From contig CACOPB010000003.1 in the NCBI GenBank assembly GCA_902628965.1, positions 1 through 64,000 on the forward strand: a stretch of 64,000 bases of DNA, given 5' to 3'. The notes under the pieces were generated by a model. That model had not been told where the DNA came from, did no database searches, and saw nothing but the letters and a program-made list of their open reading frames with translations. Below, in pieces: positions 50,170-58,768 of the stretch. The DNA is from an uncultured Pelagibacteraceae bacterium (GTDB taxonomy: Bacteria > Pseudomonadota > Alphaproteobacteria > Pelagibacterales > Pelagibacteraceae). The position numbers and the translations under genes were made by a program. Position 1 is the stretch's first letter, and each line of letters begins with the position of its first letter.

Positions 50170-51516
50170 ATGAGCTCAGAGAATAGAACTTCAGTTCCAA
50201 ATTCATTAAATGAACATTGGATGCCGTTTACATCTAATAAAGATTTTAAAGCTAATCCAAGATTAATAACTGAAGCAAAAGGAGTTTATTTAAAAACTCA
50301 TCATGGAAAAACTCAAATTGATGCAAGCTCAGGATTATTTTGTAATCCATTAGGTCACGGTAGAAAAGAAATAACAGAGGCTGTTACTAAACAATTAGAA
50401 ACTTTAGATTATGCTCAACCTTTTCAACAAGGTTTTGGTGGATCATTTGAATTAGCAACTAAGATTTCAAAACATACTCCGGGTGATTTAAATAAAATGT
50501 TTTTTACAATTTGTGGATCTACTGCAGTTGAAACAGCAATTAAAATTGCGATTGCTTATCATAGAGCAAAAGGAAATGCACATAGATTTAGATTTGTTGG
50601 ACGTGAGAGAGGATATCACGGAATGAATATTGGCTGTGTATCAGTTGGTGGAATGATTAATAACGTAAAAACATTTGCAAGCATATTAATGCCAGGTGTT
50701 CAACATATGAGACATACTCATTTACCAGAGCATAAATTTGTAAGCGGCCAACCAGAAACAGGTGGAGATCTTGCTGATGATTTAGAGAGAATAGCAAGCA
50801 ATTTTGGTCCTGAAAACATTGCTGCATGTATTGTTGAACCAATTGCAGGATCTACTGGAACTTTAGTTCCACCAAAAGGATATTTACAAAGATTAAGAGA
50901 AATTTGTGATAAACATGGAATACTTTTAATTTTTGACGAAGTTATTACAGGATGGGGCAGAACTGGTTCTGCATTTGCTAGTCACGAATTTGGCGTAACA
51001 CCAGACATAATGACAATGGCAAAAGCAACTACAAATGGAGTTGTTCCAATGGGTGTTGTAGCATGTAAAGACAATATCTATGATGCTGTAATGGATGCCT
51101 CACCGATGGGTTCAGTTGAATTGTTTCACGGTTACACTTATTCTGGAATTCCAGTAGCTGTTGCAGCTGGATTAGCAGTTCAAGATATTTTTGAAAAAGA
51201 TGATATTTTTAATAGAGCTAAAAACCTGGCACCTTATTTTCAAAAAGGTTTATTCTCTCTTCAAGACTTAGAGTCAGTAGAAAATATAAGAGGTTATGGA
51301 ATGATGGGTGGTATTGATATGAAGATGAATACTAAACCTGGAAAAGCTGGTTATGAATGTTTTAAAGCTTGCTATGAGGCAGGGGTAAACTTTAAAGCAA
51401 CAGGTGATTGTTTAATAATAGCCCCACAATTTATATGTGAAGAAAAACATATAGATGAGATTATTGATAAACTAAGAACAGGTATTACTAATTATCAAAA
51501 AAATCAGAGACACTAG
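50170..51516 (+). CDS. tpa: Class III omega-amino acid:pyruvate aminotransferase, probably taurine-pyruvate
   Basis: This 448-residue PLP enzyme has the subgroup start NEHWMPFTSNKDF near 14-26, the PLP-phosphate loop GSTAVETAIK near 116-125, the ring-binding D256 (IFDEVITGWGRTG) and the PLP Lys at 285 (MAKATTNG). The subgroup includes beta-alanine:pyruvate and taurine:pyruvate aminotransferases. Its position between tauABC and alanine dehydrogenase favours taurine to sulfoacetaldehyde with pyruvate to alanine. Hypotaurine or beta-alanine as substrate cannot be excluded. It is cotranscribed with ald. Confidence 0.82.
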   Translation: MSSENRTSVPNSLNEHWMPFTSNKDFKANPRLITEAKGVYLKTHHGKTQIDASSGLFCNPLGHGRKEITEAVTKQLETLDYAQPFQQGFGGSFELATKISKHTPGDLNKMFFTICGSTAVETAIKIAIAYHRAKGNAHRFRFVGRERGYHGMNIGCVSVGGMINNVKTFASILMPGVQHMRHTHLPEHKFVSGQPETGGDLADDLERIASNFGPENIAACIVEPIAGSTGTLVPPKGYLQRLREICDKHGILLIFDEVITGWGRTGSAFASHEFGVTPDIMTMAKATTNGVVPMGVVACKDNIYDAVMDASPMGSVELFHGYTYSGIPVAVAAGLAVQDIFEKDDIFNRAKNLAPYFQKGLFSLQDLESVENIRGYGMMGGIDMKMNTKPGKAGYECFKACYEAGVNFKATGDCLIIAPQFICEEKHIDEIIDKLRTGITNYQKNQRH

Positions 51517-51549
51517 GTTTTTACTTAATTAATTATATATAGAGTGTAT

Positions 51550-52665
51550 ATGAAAATAGGTGTTCCTAAAGAGATTAAGCCTCAAGAAAATAGAATTGGT
51601 TTAACACCAGAAAGTGTGAAAACTTTAGTTTCAGAAGGCCATGAAGTTTTAGTTGAAAACAACGGTGGATATGAAGCTGGTTTTGATAATGATCAATATT
51701 TAAAAGCAGGAGCTAAAATTGCTGATAAAGCGGCTGACATTTTCAATGATGCGGAAATAATTGTTAAAGTTAAAGAGCCTCAAAAAATAGAAATTGATAT
51801 GATTAGAGAAAATCAGATTGTATATACCTATCTACATTTAGCTGCTGCAAAAGAATTAACTGAGGGATTGATAAAATCTAAAAGTATAAATATTGCTTAT
51901 GAAACTGTAACAGATGATAATGGAAGATTGCCTTTGCTTGCTCCTATGAGTGCTGTTGCAGGAAGAATGTCTGTACAAGCAGGAGCTCATTGTTTGGAAA
52001 AAAATCAAAAAGGTAGAGGAGTATTATTAGGGGGAGCACCAGGGGGTGAACCAGCTAATGTTCTAATTCTTGGAGGTGGAGTAGTTGGAGAGAATGCAGC
52101 TATAATTGCTACAGGTATGCAGGCAAAAGTTCATATCGTTGATAAATCAGAAGCAAGATTAAAACAACTCGTAGAAATATTTGGAGATAAAATTAAACCT
52201 GAGCAAACTGATAAAATTGATTTAAACAAATTAGTTGCTGAGGCAGATCTTTTAGTTGGCGGTGTATTAATTCCAGGTGCAGAAGCACCAAAATTAATCT
52301 CTAAAGAAATGATCAAAACTATGAAAAGAGGATCAGTCATAGTTGATGTTGCTATAGACCAAGGTGGCTGTGTAGAAACAAGCAAACCAACTACACATGG
52401 GAATCCAACCTACATTGTTGATGATGTGGTTCATTACTGTGTTGCAAATATGCCAGGTGGAGTTCCAAGGACCTCTACCTTTGCATTGAATAAAGCAACA
52501 CTTCCTTATTTAGTAAAATTAGCTAACAAAGGTCACGAAAAAGCTTTAGCAGAAGATAAAAATTTTTTGGCAGGGCTTAATGTATATAAAGGACTGGTAA
52601 CATATAAGGCTGTTGCTGATGTTTTTAATCATAAATATACTAATCCAGAAAAACTATTTAATTAA
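51550..52665 (+). CDS. ald: Alanine dehydrogenase
   Basis: This NAD-dependent enzyme is 371 residues long, exactly the common family length when the ATG at 51550 is used; a GTG two codons earlier is less likely. It has the N-terminal MKIGVPKEIKPQENR, the substrate-binding AHLAAAKELT-like segment with K and H in the family positions, NAD-binding LGGGVVGENAA near 172-182, and DVAIDQGGCVE near 266-276. Alanine dehydrogenase turns alanine back to pyruvate and ammonia, recycling the acceptor used by the upstream aminotransferase. Gene order tpa-ald is the same as in known taurine pathways. Confidence 0.95.
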   Translation: MKIGVPKEIKPQENRIGLTPESVKTLVSEGHEVLVENNGGYEAGFDNDQYLKAGAKIADKAADIFNDAEIIVKVKEPQKIEIDMIRENQIVYTYLHLAAAKELTEGLIKSKSINIAYETVTDDNGRLPLLAPMSAVAGRMSVQAGAHCLEKNQKGRGVLLGGAPGGEPANVLILGGGVVGENAAIIATGMQAKVHIVDKSEARLKQLVEIFGDKIKPEQTDKIDLNKLVAEADLLVGGVLIPGAEAPKLISKEMIKTMKRGSVIVDVAIDQGGCVETSKPTTHGNPTYIVDDVVHYCVANMPGGVPRTSTFALNKATLPYLVKLANKGHEKALAEDKNFLAGLNVYKGLVTYKAVADVFNHKYTNPEKLFN

Positions 52666-52703
52666 ATCTTTATTTTTATGATATTAAAATTATAAAAAAA
52701 ATT

Positions 52704-53717
52704 ATGATCAAAAATAAGAAAATTTTAATTGTTGGCGCAGGTGGTTTTATCGGAGGTCATTTAGTAAAAAAATTACTAAGTGATGGAAATGAGATTATTG
52801 CAAGTGACATAAAGCCAAAGGAGTATTGGTTTCAAGATTTTGAGGAGGTTAAAAATTTTTACTCTATGGATATGAAAGATATCAACAATTGTAGAAAAGT
52901 TACAAAAGATATCGATTATGTTTTTAACATGGCGTGCAACATGGGAGGAATGGGTTTCATAGAAAATAATAAAGCTGAATGTATGCAGTCAGTTTTAATA
53001 AATACTAATCTTTTAATTGCCTGTAAAGAAGACAATGTTAAAAAATATTTTTTTTCATCTAGTGCTTGCGCTTACAATAAAACAAAACAACAGGACGTTT
53101 TTATAGAAGGTTTGAAAGAAGAAGATGCTTATCCAGCAGATCCAGAGGATGGTTATGGATGGGAAAAATTATTTAGCGAAAGAATGTGTAGGCATTTTAT
53201 GGAAGATTATGGAATTGAAGTGAGGATTGCAAGATATCACAATATATATGGACCCTTTGGAACTTATGATGGTGGTAGAGAAAAGGCACCAGCTGCATTA
53301 TGTAGAAAAGTTCTTAATGCAAAAACAAATAATGATAATAAAATTCATGTTTGGGGAGATGGAAAACAAACAAGAACTTTTTTATATATTGATGATTGTA
53401 TAGAAGGAACCTTAAGGTTATTCGAGTCAGATTATTCAGAACCAGTAAATATTGGAAGTGATGAACAAGTTTCAATAAATCAAATGATCGAAATAATTGA
53501 AAAAATATCTGGAATTGAAAAATTAGAAAAAGAGTATCAATTAGACAAACCAAAAGGGGTTAGAGGAAGATCTAGTAATAATGATTTAGTAAAAAAAATC
53601 CTAAATTGGAGTTACAAAATTAAATTAAAAGATGGTCTTAAAAATACTTATGACTGGATAAGTTTAGAGACTAATAAAGCTGGTTCAAACTTAAATAGAT
53701 TTACAAAATCATATTAA
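52704..53717 (+). CDS. gme: GDP-mannose 3,5-epimerase
   Basis: This 337-residue extended short-chain dehydrogenase has the NAD-binding motif GAGGFIGG at 11-18. The diagnostic NMGGMGFI segment lies near 79-86, with SSSACAY near 118-124 (S120 and C122), YGWEK (Y151, K155) and HNIYGPFGTYDGGREKAPAA near 179-198 (K194). These residues match, at a constant offset of 23, the catalytic set (S143, C145, Y174, K178, K217) of the plant enzyme that makes GDP-L-galactose. The likely role is an activated sugar for surface glycans. It is followed 1 base later by an FAD oxidoreductase gene that has no obvious link. Confidence 0.88.
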   Translation: MIKNKKILIVGAGGFIGGHLVKKLLSDGNEIIASDIKPKEYWFQDFEEVKNFYSMDMKDINNCRKVTKDIDYVFNMACNMGGMGFIENNKAECMQSVLINTNLLIACKEDNVKKYFFSSSACAYNKTKQQDVFIEGLKEEDAYPADPEDGYGWEKLFSERMCRHFMEDYGIEVRIARYHNIYGPFGTYDGGREKAPAALCRKVLNAKTNNDNKIHVWGDGKQTRTFLYIDDCIEGTLRLFESDYSEPVNIGSDEQVSINQMIEIIEKISGIEKLEKEYQLDKPKGVRGRSSNNDLVKKILNWSYKIKLKDGLKNTYDWISLETNKAGSNLNRFTKSY

Positions 53718-53718
53718 A

Positions 53719-56163
53719 TTGAGTAAAACTTTTCCAGATACTGCCAAAGTTGTTGTAATTGGGGGAGGTGTTGCAGGTACTTCTTGTGCATATCATTTAG
53801 CTAAGTTTGGTTGGAAAGATATTGTTTTATTAGAGAGAGATCAATTAACTTCTGGCACAACATGGCATGCTGCTGGTTTAGTTGGTCAATTAGGAGCTAG
53901 TTCAACAATCACTAAATTAAGAAAGTATTCTTTAGATCTGTATAAAGAACTAGAAAAAACTACAGGTTTATCAACTGGTCTTAAACAGAATGGAGCAATT
54001 ACAGTTGCTTCATCTAAAGAAAGAATGCAAGAATTATTAAGACAGGCCACAACAGCACAGTTATCTAATGTTGAGGTAGAAGTTTTAAATAAAGAGAGAA
54101 TAAAAGAATTATATCCAGTAGTAAAAAACGAAGATTTGATTGGTGGTGTTTATATGCCAAAAGATGGTCAGGCAGATCCCGTAGGAGTTACAAATGTATT
54201 AGCTAAAGCTGCTAAAATGCTGGGTGTTAATATATTTGAAAAGTCACCAGTAAAAAAAATATTAATAAAAAATAAACGAATATGCGGTGTTGAAACTAAT
54301 CAAGGAAAAATTGATTGTGAATACGTAGTTTTAGCTTCTGGAATGTGGTCTAGACAAATTGGAGAAGATATCGGTGTAAGTGTTCCGTTATATCCTAATG
54401 AGCACTTCTATGTGATAACAGAACCACTGAAGGAACTTCCTAAAGATTTACCTGTTTTAAGGGACTACAATTCTTGTCTTTATTTAAAAGAGGACGCTGG
54501 AAAAATGTTAATTGGTATTTTTGAACCTAATGCAAAACCTGCTTTTAAAGAAAGTGGAAGGGTTCCTGATGATTTTTCATTTGGAGAATTTCCAGATGAT
54601 TTTGATCACTTTGAACCTTATCTTGAAAAATCTTTTCATAGACTTCCAATTTTAGAAAATGCAGGCATAAGAAAATTTTTTTCAGGCCCAGAATCTTTTA
54701 CACCTGACACTCAATACTTATTAGGAGAAACCCCAGAAGTAAAAAATCTTTACACATGTTGTGGATTTAACAGTATAGGAATAGCAAGCTCAGGAGGTGC
54801 CGGAAGAGTTACAGCTGAATGGATGATTAATGGACATATAAATGAGGACTTATTTTCGTTAGATATAAAAAGATTTCAAAAATTTCATTCATCTAAAAAA
54901 TTTATCATGGATAGAGTTACTGAAACCTTAGGAGATCTCTATGGTATGCATTGGCCTTTTAAACAACATTCAACATCAAGAAATGAAAAATTATTACCTT
55001 ATCATGATGAATTAAAAAAAGCAGGAGCCTGTTTTGGTGTAGCAGGAGGTTTTGAAAGACCTATGTGGTACTCCTTAAATGGAGAAAAGCCAGAATATAA
55101 ATATAGTTTTAACTATCAAAATTGGTATCCATCAGCAAAAAACGAAACCATAAATGCTAGAAAAAATGTTGGACTTTTTGATTTTTCAACCTTTTCTAAA
55201 TTTGATTTGAAAGGTGAAAAAACTCATAGTGATTTACAAAAAATTTGTACAGCTAATATTAAAAATGAAATTGGAAAATCTACCTATACACATATGCTAA
55301 ATGAGGATGGTGGCATCGAAACAGATTTAACAGTTGTTTGTGTTGATAAAAATTATTTTAGAATAGTAAGTTCAGCAGCAACAAGAGAAAGAGATAAATA
55401 CCATATCCTCAAATATTTATCTAAAGAAGTTGAATTTTCAGATGTTACTGAAAATATTTGTTGTCTTGGTTTGTTTGGACCAAAAAGTAGAAATATGATT
55501 CAAAAGATTTGTAGTGATGATTTTAGTTCTGAAAATTTTAAATTTGGTACAGGTAAAAATGTTATGATAAATAATATCAAAATATGGGCGCAGAGAATAT
55601 CTTATGTTGGTGAACTTGGATTTGAATTATATGTTAATAAAGAATATGCATTAAAATTATATGAAATTTTAGTTAAAGAGGGTAAAAATTTTGATTTATC
55701 CCATTGTGGAATGCATGCGGTGGACATAATGAGAATGGAAAGTGGTTTTTTGCATTGGGGTCATGATATTTCTCCAGAGGAAAATCAGTACCAAGCAGGT
55801 TTAAATTTTGCAATTAGCTATAAAAAAAATGTTAATTTTATAGGTAAAGATGCTTTGTTAAAGATCAAAGATAAGACATTAGATAAAAAAATGATGATGT
55901 TTACTCTAAAGAATAGTAAACCTGGTGAACCTTTGTTGTTGCATGAAGAACCTATTTATTTAAATGATAAAATTATTGGAAGAACAACTTCAGGAAATTA
56001 TTCATTCTGTTTTGACAAAAATTTATCATTTGGCTATGTTAATTCAGGTAACTCAATAGATACACTTAAAGATAAAAAATTGTTCATAGAAGTTGAGAAA
56101 ATTAAATATCCAATCGAAATTCTCTCAAAACCACTAAATACAAAAGATTTTAGAAAAATATAG
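53719..56163 (+). CDS. Dimethylglycine/sarcosine dehydrogenase-like protein (FAD domain fused to GcvT domain)
   Basis: This 814-residue protein has two parts. The FAD-dependent amine oxidase (about 1-400) has VVVIGGGVAGTSCAYHLA near 11-28 and GTTWHAAGLVGQ near 46-57, where H50 is the usual covalent flavin site. The aminomethyltransferase (GcvT-like, about 430-810) has the folate-binding ARKNVGLFDFSTFSKF segment and the C-terminal GYVNSG. It should demethylate N-methylated glycine or a similar osmolyte and pass the one-carbon unit to tetrahydrofolate. The start is TTG at 53719, 1 base after the epimerase stop. The substrate (dimethylglycine, sarcosine or other) is not decided. Confidence 0.88.
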   Translation: MSKTFPDTAKVVVIGGGVAGTSCAYHLAKFGWKDIVLLERDQLTSGTTWHAAGLVGQLGASSTITKLRKYSLDLYKELEKTTGLSTGLKQNGAITVASSKERMQELLRQATTAQLSNVEVEVLNKERIKELYPVVKNEDLIGGVYMPKDGQADPVGVTNVLAKAAKMLGVNIFEKSPVKKILIKNKRICGVETNQGKIDCEYVVLASGMWSRQIGEDIGVSVPLYPNEHFYVITEPLKELPKDLPVLRDYNSCLYLKEDAGKMLIGIFEPNAKPAFKESGRVPDDFSFGEFPDDFDHFEPYLEKSFHRLPILENAGIRKFFSGPESFTPDTQYLLGETPEVKNLYTCCGFNSIGIASSGGAGRVTAEWMINGHINEDLFSLDIKRFQKFHSSKKFIMDRVTETLGDLYGMHWPFKQHSTSRNEKLLPYHDELKKAGACFGVAGGFERPMWYSLNGEKPEYKYSFNYQNWYPSAKNETINARKNVGLFDFSTFSKFDLKGEKTHSDLQKICTANIKNEIGKSTYTHMLNEDGGIETDLTVVCVDKNYFRIVSSAATRERDKYHILKYLSKEVEFSDVTENICCLGLFGPKSRNMIQKICSDDFSSENFKFGTGKNVMINNIKIWAQRISYVGELGFELYVNKEYALKLYEILVKEGKNFDLSHCGMHAVDIMRMESGFLHWGHDISPEENQYQAGLNFAISYKKNVNFIGKDALLKIKDKTLDKKMMMFTLKNSKPGEPLLLHEEPIYLNDKIIGRTTSGNYSFCFDKNLSFGYVNSGNSIDTLKDKKLFIEVEKIKYPIEILSKPLNTKDFRKI

Positions 56164-56212
56164 TTAATTTTAATTTTATTGTATTTAAGATAATTAGCTG
56201 ATTAAATTAAGT

Positions 56213-56422
56213 GTGAAAAAAAATAATCAAGATACTTCATTATTTAATACTGATATTGCTCCAAATAAAGATTTTGGTATAGATAAGATTAAAACTACTA
56301 ATGTAAATATTTTACTAAATAGAGTTCGATTAGATCAAAAAAGAACTTTAAAAAAAAGAATTATTTTTTCATTTATATTAGCCGCTTTGGTTAGTGCTTT
56401 AGCTGTTTATTTTATTATTTAG
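56213..56422 (+). CDS. Small tail-anchored membrane protein (paralogue of the one at 45019)
   Basis: This 69-residue protein starts at GTG (56213). It has a polar N-terminal part, a basic helix (TNVNILLNRVRLDQKRTLKKR near 29-49) and one C-terminal membrane helix of about 18 residues. The layout and the TNVNILLxR motif resemble the protein at 45019-45216. There is no signal peptide. It sits between the dimethylglycine dehydrogenase-like gene and tRNA-Met. Function is unknown. Confidence 0.6.
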   Translation: MKKNNQDTSLFNTDIAPNKDFGIDKIKTTNVNILLNRVRLDQKRTLKKRIIFSFILAALVSALAVYFII

Positions 56423-56490
56423 TTTAGAATTTGATTTAAAAAGTTTATTGAAACAATAAAGATTTGTATTATAAACCATTTATCAATTAA

Positions 56491-56567
56491 GGCGGGGTAG
56501 CTCAGTTGGTTAGAGCGCGGGACTCATAAGCCCGAGGTCAGTGGTTCGATCCCACTTCCCGCTACCA
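56491..56567 (+). tRNA. tRNA-Met (anticodon CAT)
   Basis: A complete 77-base cloverleaf with encoded CCA. The acceptor stem is 56491-56497 with 56557-56563, with G-T wobbles at both ends. The D arm is TAGCTCAGTTGGTTAGAGC, the anticodon loop CTCATAA carries CAT, and the T arm AGTGG/CCACT surrounds TTCGATC. The base pair closing the anticodon loop is A-G (31/39), a mismatch. It is elongator rather than initiator type, because the first pair is G-T and the anticodon stem lacks the three GC pairs of an initiator. An Ile-CAT tRNA is possible but less likely. Confidence 0.93.
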
Positions 56568-56573
56568 AAAATT

Positions 56574-57086
56574 ATGAAAGATATTTATATAACTTGGGAA
56601 GACTATCATAATAAGATAGAGCAATTAGCTAAAAAAGTTTATGAGGATGATTTAAAATTTAATCAAATTATTTGTATTGCAAAAGGTGGATTAAGAGTTG
56701 GGGATGTTTTTAGTAGACTTTTTAATGTCCCCTTAGCCATTTTATCAGTTGAATCTTATCACGGTGATAGTGATGATATTAAAAACCAACAAGGACAGTT
56801 TACTTTTTCAAGAGACTTAGCAAAAACTACTCCAAATTTAGGTTCACATGTTTTGCTGGTTGATGATTTAGCGGACTCTGGAAAAACTTTAATAAAAAGT
56901 ATTAAATGGTTAGAGCATTTTTATGGATTTTACTTAGATGAAAAAATTAAAACTGCAGTTATATGGCACAAATCAAGTTCAAAATTTAAACCTGACTATT
57001 CTGTAGATTACTTAAAAGACTCTCCATGGATACATATGCCATTTGAAAAATATGAGACTACAAACATAAAAGATTTTAAGTTTTAG
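56574..57086 (+). CDS. gpt: Phosphoribosyltransferase, xanthine-guanine (Gpt) type
   Basis: This 170-residue PRTase has the PRPP-binding motif LLVDDLADSGKT near 97-108 and the flexible SVESYHGDSDD region near 62-72. YITWEDY at the start resembles E. coli Gpt. The ATG at 56574 lies only 6 bases after the tRNA CCA end. An apparent upstream start would lie inside the tRNA and is rejected. It should convert xanthine or guanine to the nucleotide, next to guaC and apt in a purine salvage cluster. The 3' end stops 7 bases before the convergent guaC stop. Confidence 0.82.
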   Translation: MKDIYITWEDYHNKIEQLAKKVYEDDLKFNQIICIAKGGLRVGDVFSRLFNVPLAILSVESYHGDSDDIKNQQGQFTFSRDLAKTTPNLGSHVLLVDDLADSGKTLIKSIKWLEHFYGFYLDEKIKTAVIWHKSSSKFKPDYSVDYLKDSPWIHMPFEKYETTNIKDFKF

Positions 57087-57093
57087 TAATTAA

Positions 57094-58128
57094 TTATTTT
57101 ATTAAACTATCATTAAACTGATTAGATACCCTAACAAATGTTGTGCATTTACTTAGTTGTTTGAGTGATGGTGCACCAACATAAGTACAGCTACTTCTTA
57201 CACCACCAAGAATATTTAAAATTGTATCATTAATTTTCCCTCTATATTTTACTCTAACTTTTCTTCCCTCGCTACTTCTATAAGATGATAATCCACCATA
57301 ATGTTTTTTATTTGCAACCTCAGAACTAGAACCATAAAATTCAATAAACTTATCACCATTAATTTTTACAATTTTACCATTTCCTTCATCATGACCTGCT
57401 AACATTCCTCCCAACATTACAAAATCAGCACCACCACCAAATCCTTTAGCAACATCCCCAGGACAGGTACATCCACCATCTGCTATTACATGAGCACCAA
57501 GTCCATGTGCTGCATCAGCACATTCAATTACTGCACTTAATTGTGGATAGCCAACTCCAGTTTGAATTCTTGTTGTGCAAACACTTCCAGGGCCAATACC
57601 AACTTTAACAATATCTGCTCCACTTAGAACTAATTCTTGAGTCATATCAGCTGTAACTACATTTCCAGCAATAATAGTTTTCGTTGGATATTTGTCTCTT
57701 ACTGATTTTATAAAATTTGTAAAATGTTCTGTGTACCCATTTGCAACATCAATACAAATAAATTTAAAAAAACTAAATTCTTTTAGTACTTTATCTAAAT
57801 TTTGAAAATCTTCTTTTTTAATTCCCACACTTAAAGCGATATTTGAATACAATTTTTTTATATTTTTATTTTGTTTTATTTTTTTGACATCATGTTGTTT
57901 AGTTAAACAAGTAATCATGCTATGATCATTTAATTTTTCTGCAATACTTAGTTCTCCAACACCATCCATATTTGCTGCCATAATTGGAATACCTGACCAT
58001 TCATTCTTGCTGTATTTAAATCTGTATGTTCGTAGAAGATTTACGTCTTTACGGCTTTTTAATGTGCTTCTTTTAGGTCTAAACAGAACATCTGAATAAT
58101 CTAATTTGAGTTCTTCTTCAATTCTCAT
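57094..58128 (-). CDS. guaC: GMP reductase
   Basis: This 344-residue TIM-barrel enzyme of the IMPDH/GMPR family has the catalytic Cys at 184 in GIGPGSVCTTR, the start YSDVLFRPKRSTL and the IADGGC segment near 215-220. CBS domains, typical of IMP dehydrogenase, are absent, and the length is that of GMP reductase. It turns GMP to IMP with NADPH. It is convergent with gpt, and its start lies 71 bases from the end of apt on the same strand. Confidence 0.92.
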   Translation of the reverse strand: MRIEEELKLDYSDVLFRPKRSTLKSRKDVNLLRTYRFKYSKNEWSGIPIMAANMDGVGELSIAEKLNDHSMITCLTKQHDVKKIKQNKNIKKLYSNIALSVGIKKEDFQNLDKVLKEFSFFKFICIDVANGYTEHFTNFIKSVRDKYPTKTIIAGNVVTADMTQELVLSGADIVKVGIGPGSVCTTRIQTGVGYPQLSAVIECADAAHGLGAHVIADGGCTCPGDVAKGFGGGADFVMLGGMLAGHDEGNGKIVKINGDKFIEFYGSSSEVANKKHYGGLSSYRSSEGRKVRVKYRGKINDTILNILGGVRSSCTYVGAPSLKQLSKCTTFVRVSNQFNDSLIK

Positions 58129-58199
58129 CGCTGATTAAAGTATAACCATAAAAATTAATTTCAAATCAATATATTGCCTGTGGATAAGTTTTTTCCAGC

Positions 58200-58727
58200 C
58201 TAATGTCCTGGAAATTCAATTAAATTCTCTACTTTGTAATTCTTTTTGATTAAATTATTTGATCCACCCAAATCAAAAAGGTTTATAACAAATACAAATG
58301 CTGCAACTTTACCATGTGATATTTCAACCAATTTAGCAGCTGCTTCAGCAGTTCCTCCGGTTGCAATAAGATCATCTATTATTAGAACTTCATCTTTTTG
58401 ATTAATAGAATCCTTGTGTACTTCAATTGTTGCCGTTCCATACTCAAGTTCAAAATCCACAGAATGTACATCAGCTGGTAATTTATTTTTTTTTCTTAAC
58501 ATTATAAATGGTTTTTTTAGAATATAGGAGACAGCAGATGCGAATACAAAACCCCTTGATTCTATAGCTGCTATTTTTGTGAAATTATATTTTTTTGACC
58601 TCCCAATTATTTGATTGATTGTTTCTTCAAATGCATTTTCGTCTTTAATTAGGGTTGTTATATCTCTAAATAAAATACCTTTTTTTGGATAATCAGGAAT
58701 TGATCTAATATAATCTTTTAAGTTCAT
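58200..58727 (-). CDS. apt: Adenine phosphoribosyltransferase
   Basis: This 175-residue PRTase has the family start LKDYIRSIPDYPKKGILFRDITTL, the segment AAIESRGFVFASAV near 53-66 and the PRPP motif VLIIDDLIATGGTAEA near 114-129. It converts adenine to AMP, including adenine released by the divergent methylthioadenosine phosphorylase. The two start codons are 41 bases apart, so they share a promoter region. Confidence 0.95.
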   Translation of the reverse strand: MNLKDYIRSIPDYPKKGILFRDITTLIKDENAFEETINQIIGRSKKYNFTKIAAIESRGFVFASAVSYILKKPFIMLRKKNKLPADVHSVDFELEYGTATIEVHKDSINQKDEVLIIDDLIATGGTAEAAAKLVEISHGKVAAFVFVINLFDLGGSNNLIKKNYKVENLIEFPGH

Positions 58728-58768
58728 AATAATTAAATATAAAAGTATAAATAATTATATTTTTAACT

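Noticed and set aside
56541..56573. Longer gpt start inside the tRNA
   Set aside because: It would read through the tRNA T arm. The first eleven codons have no homology, and the ATG at 56574 gives the family start.
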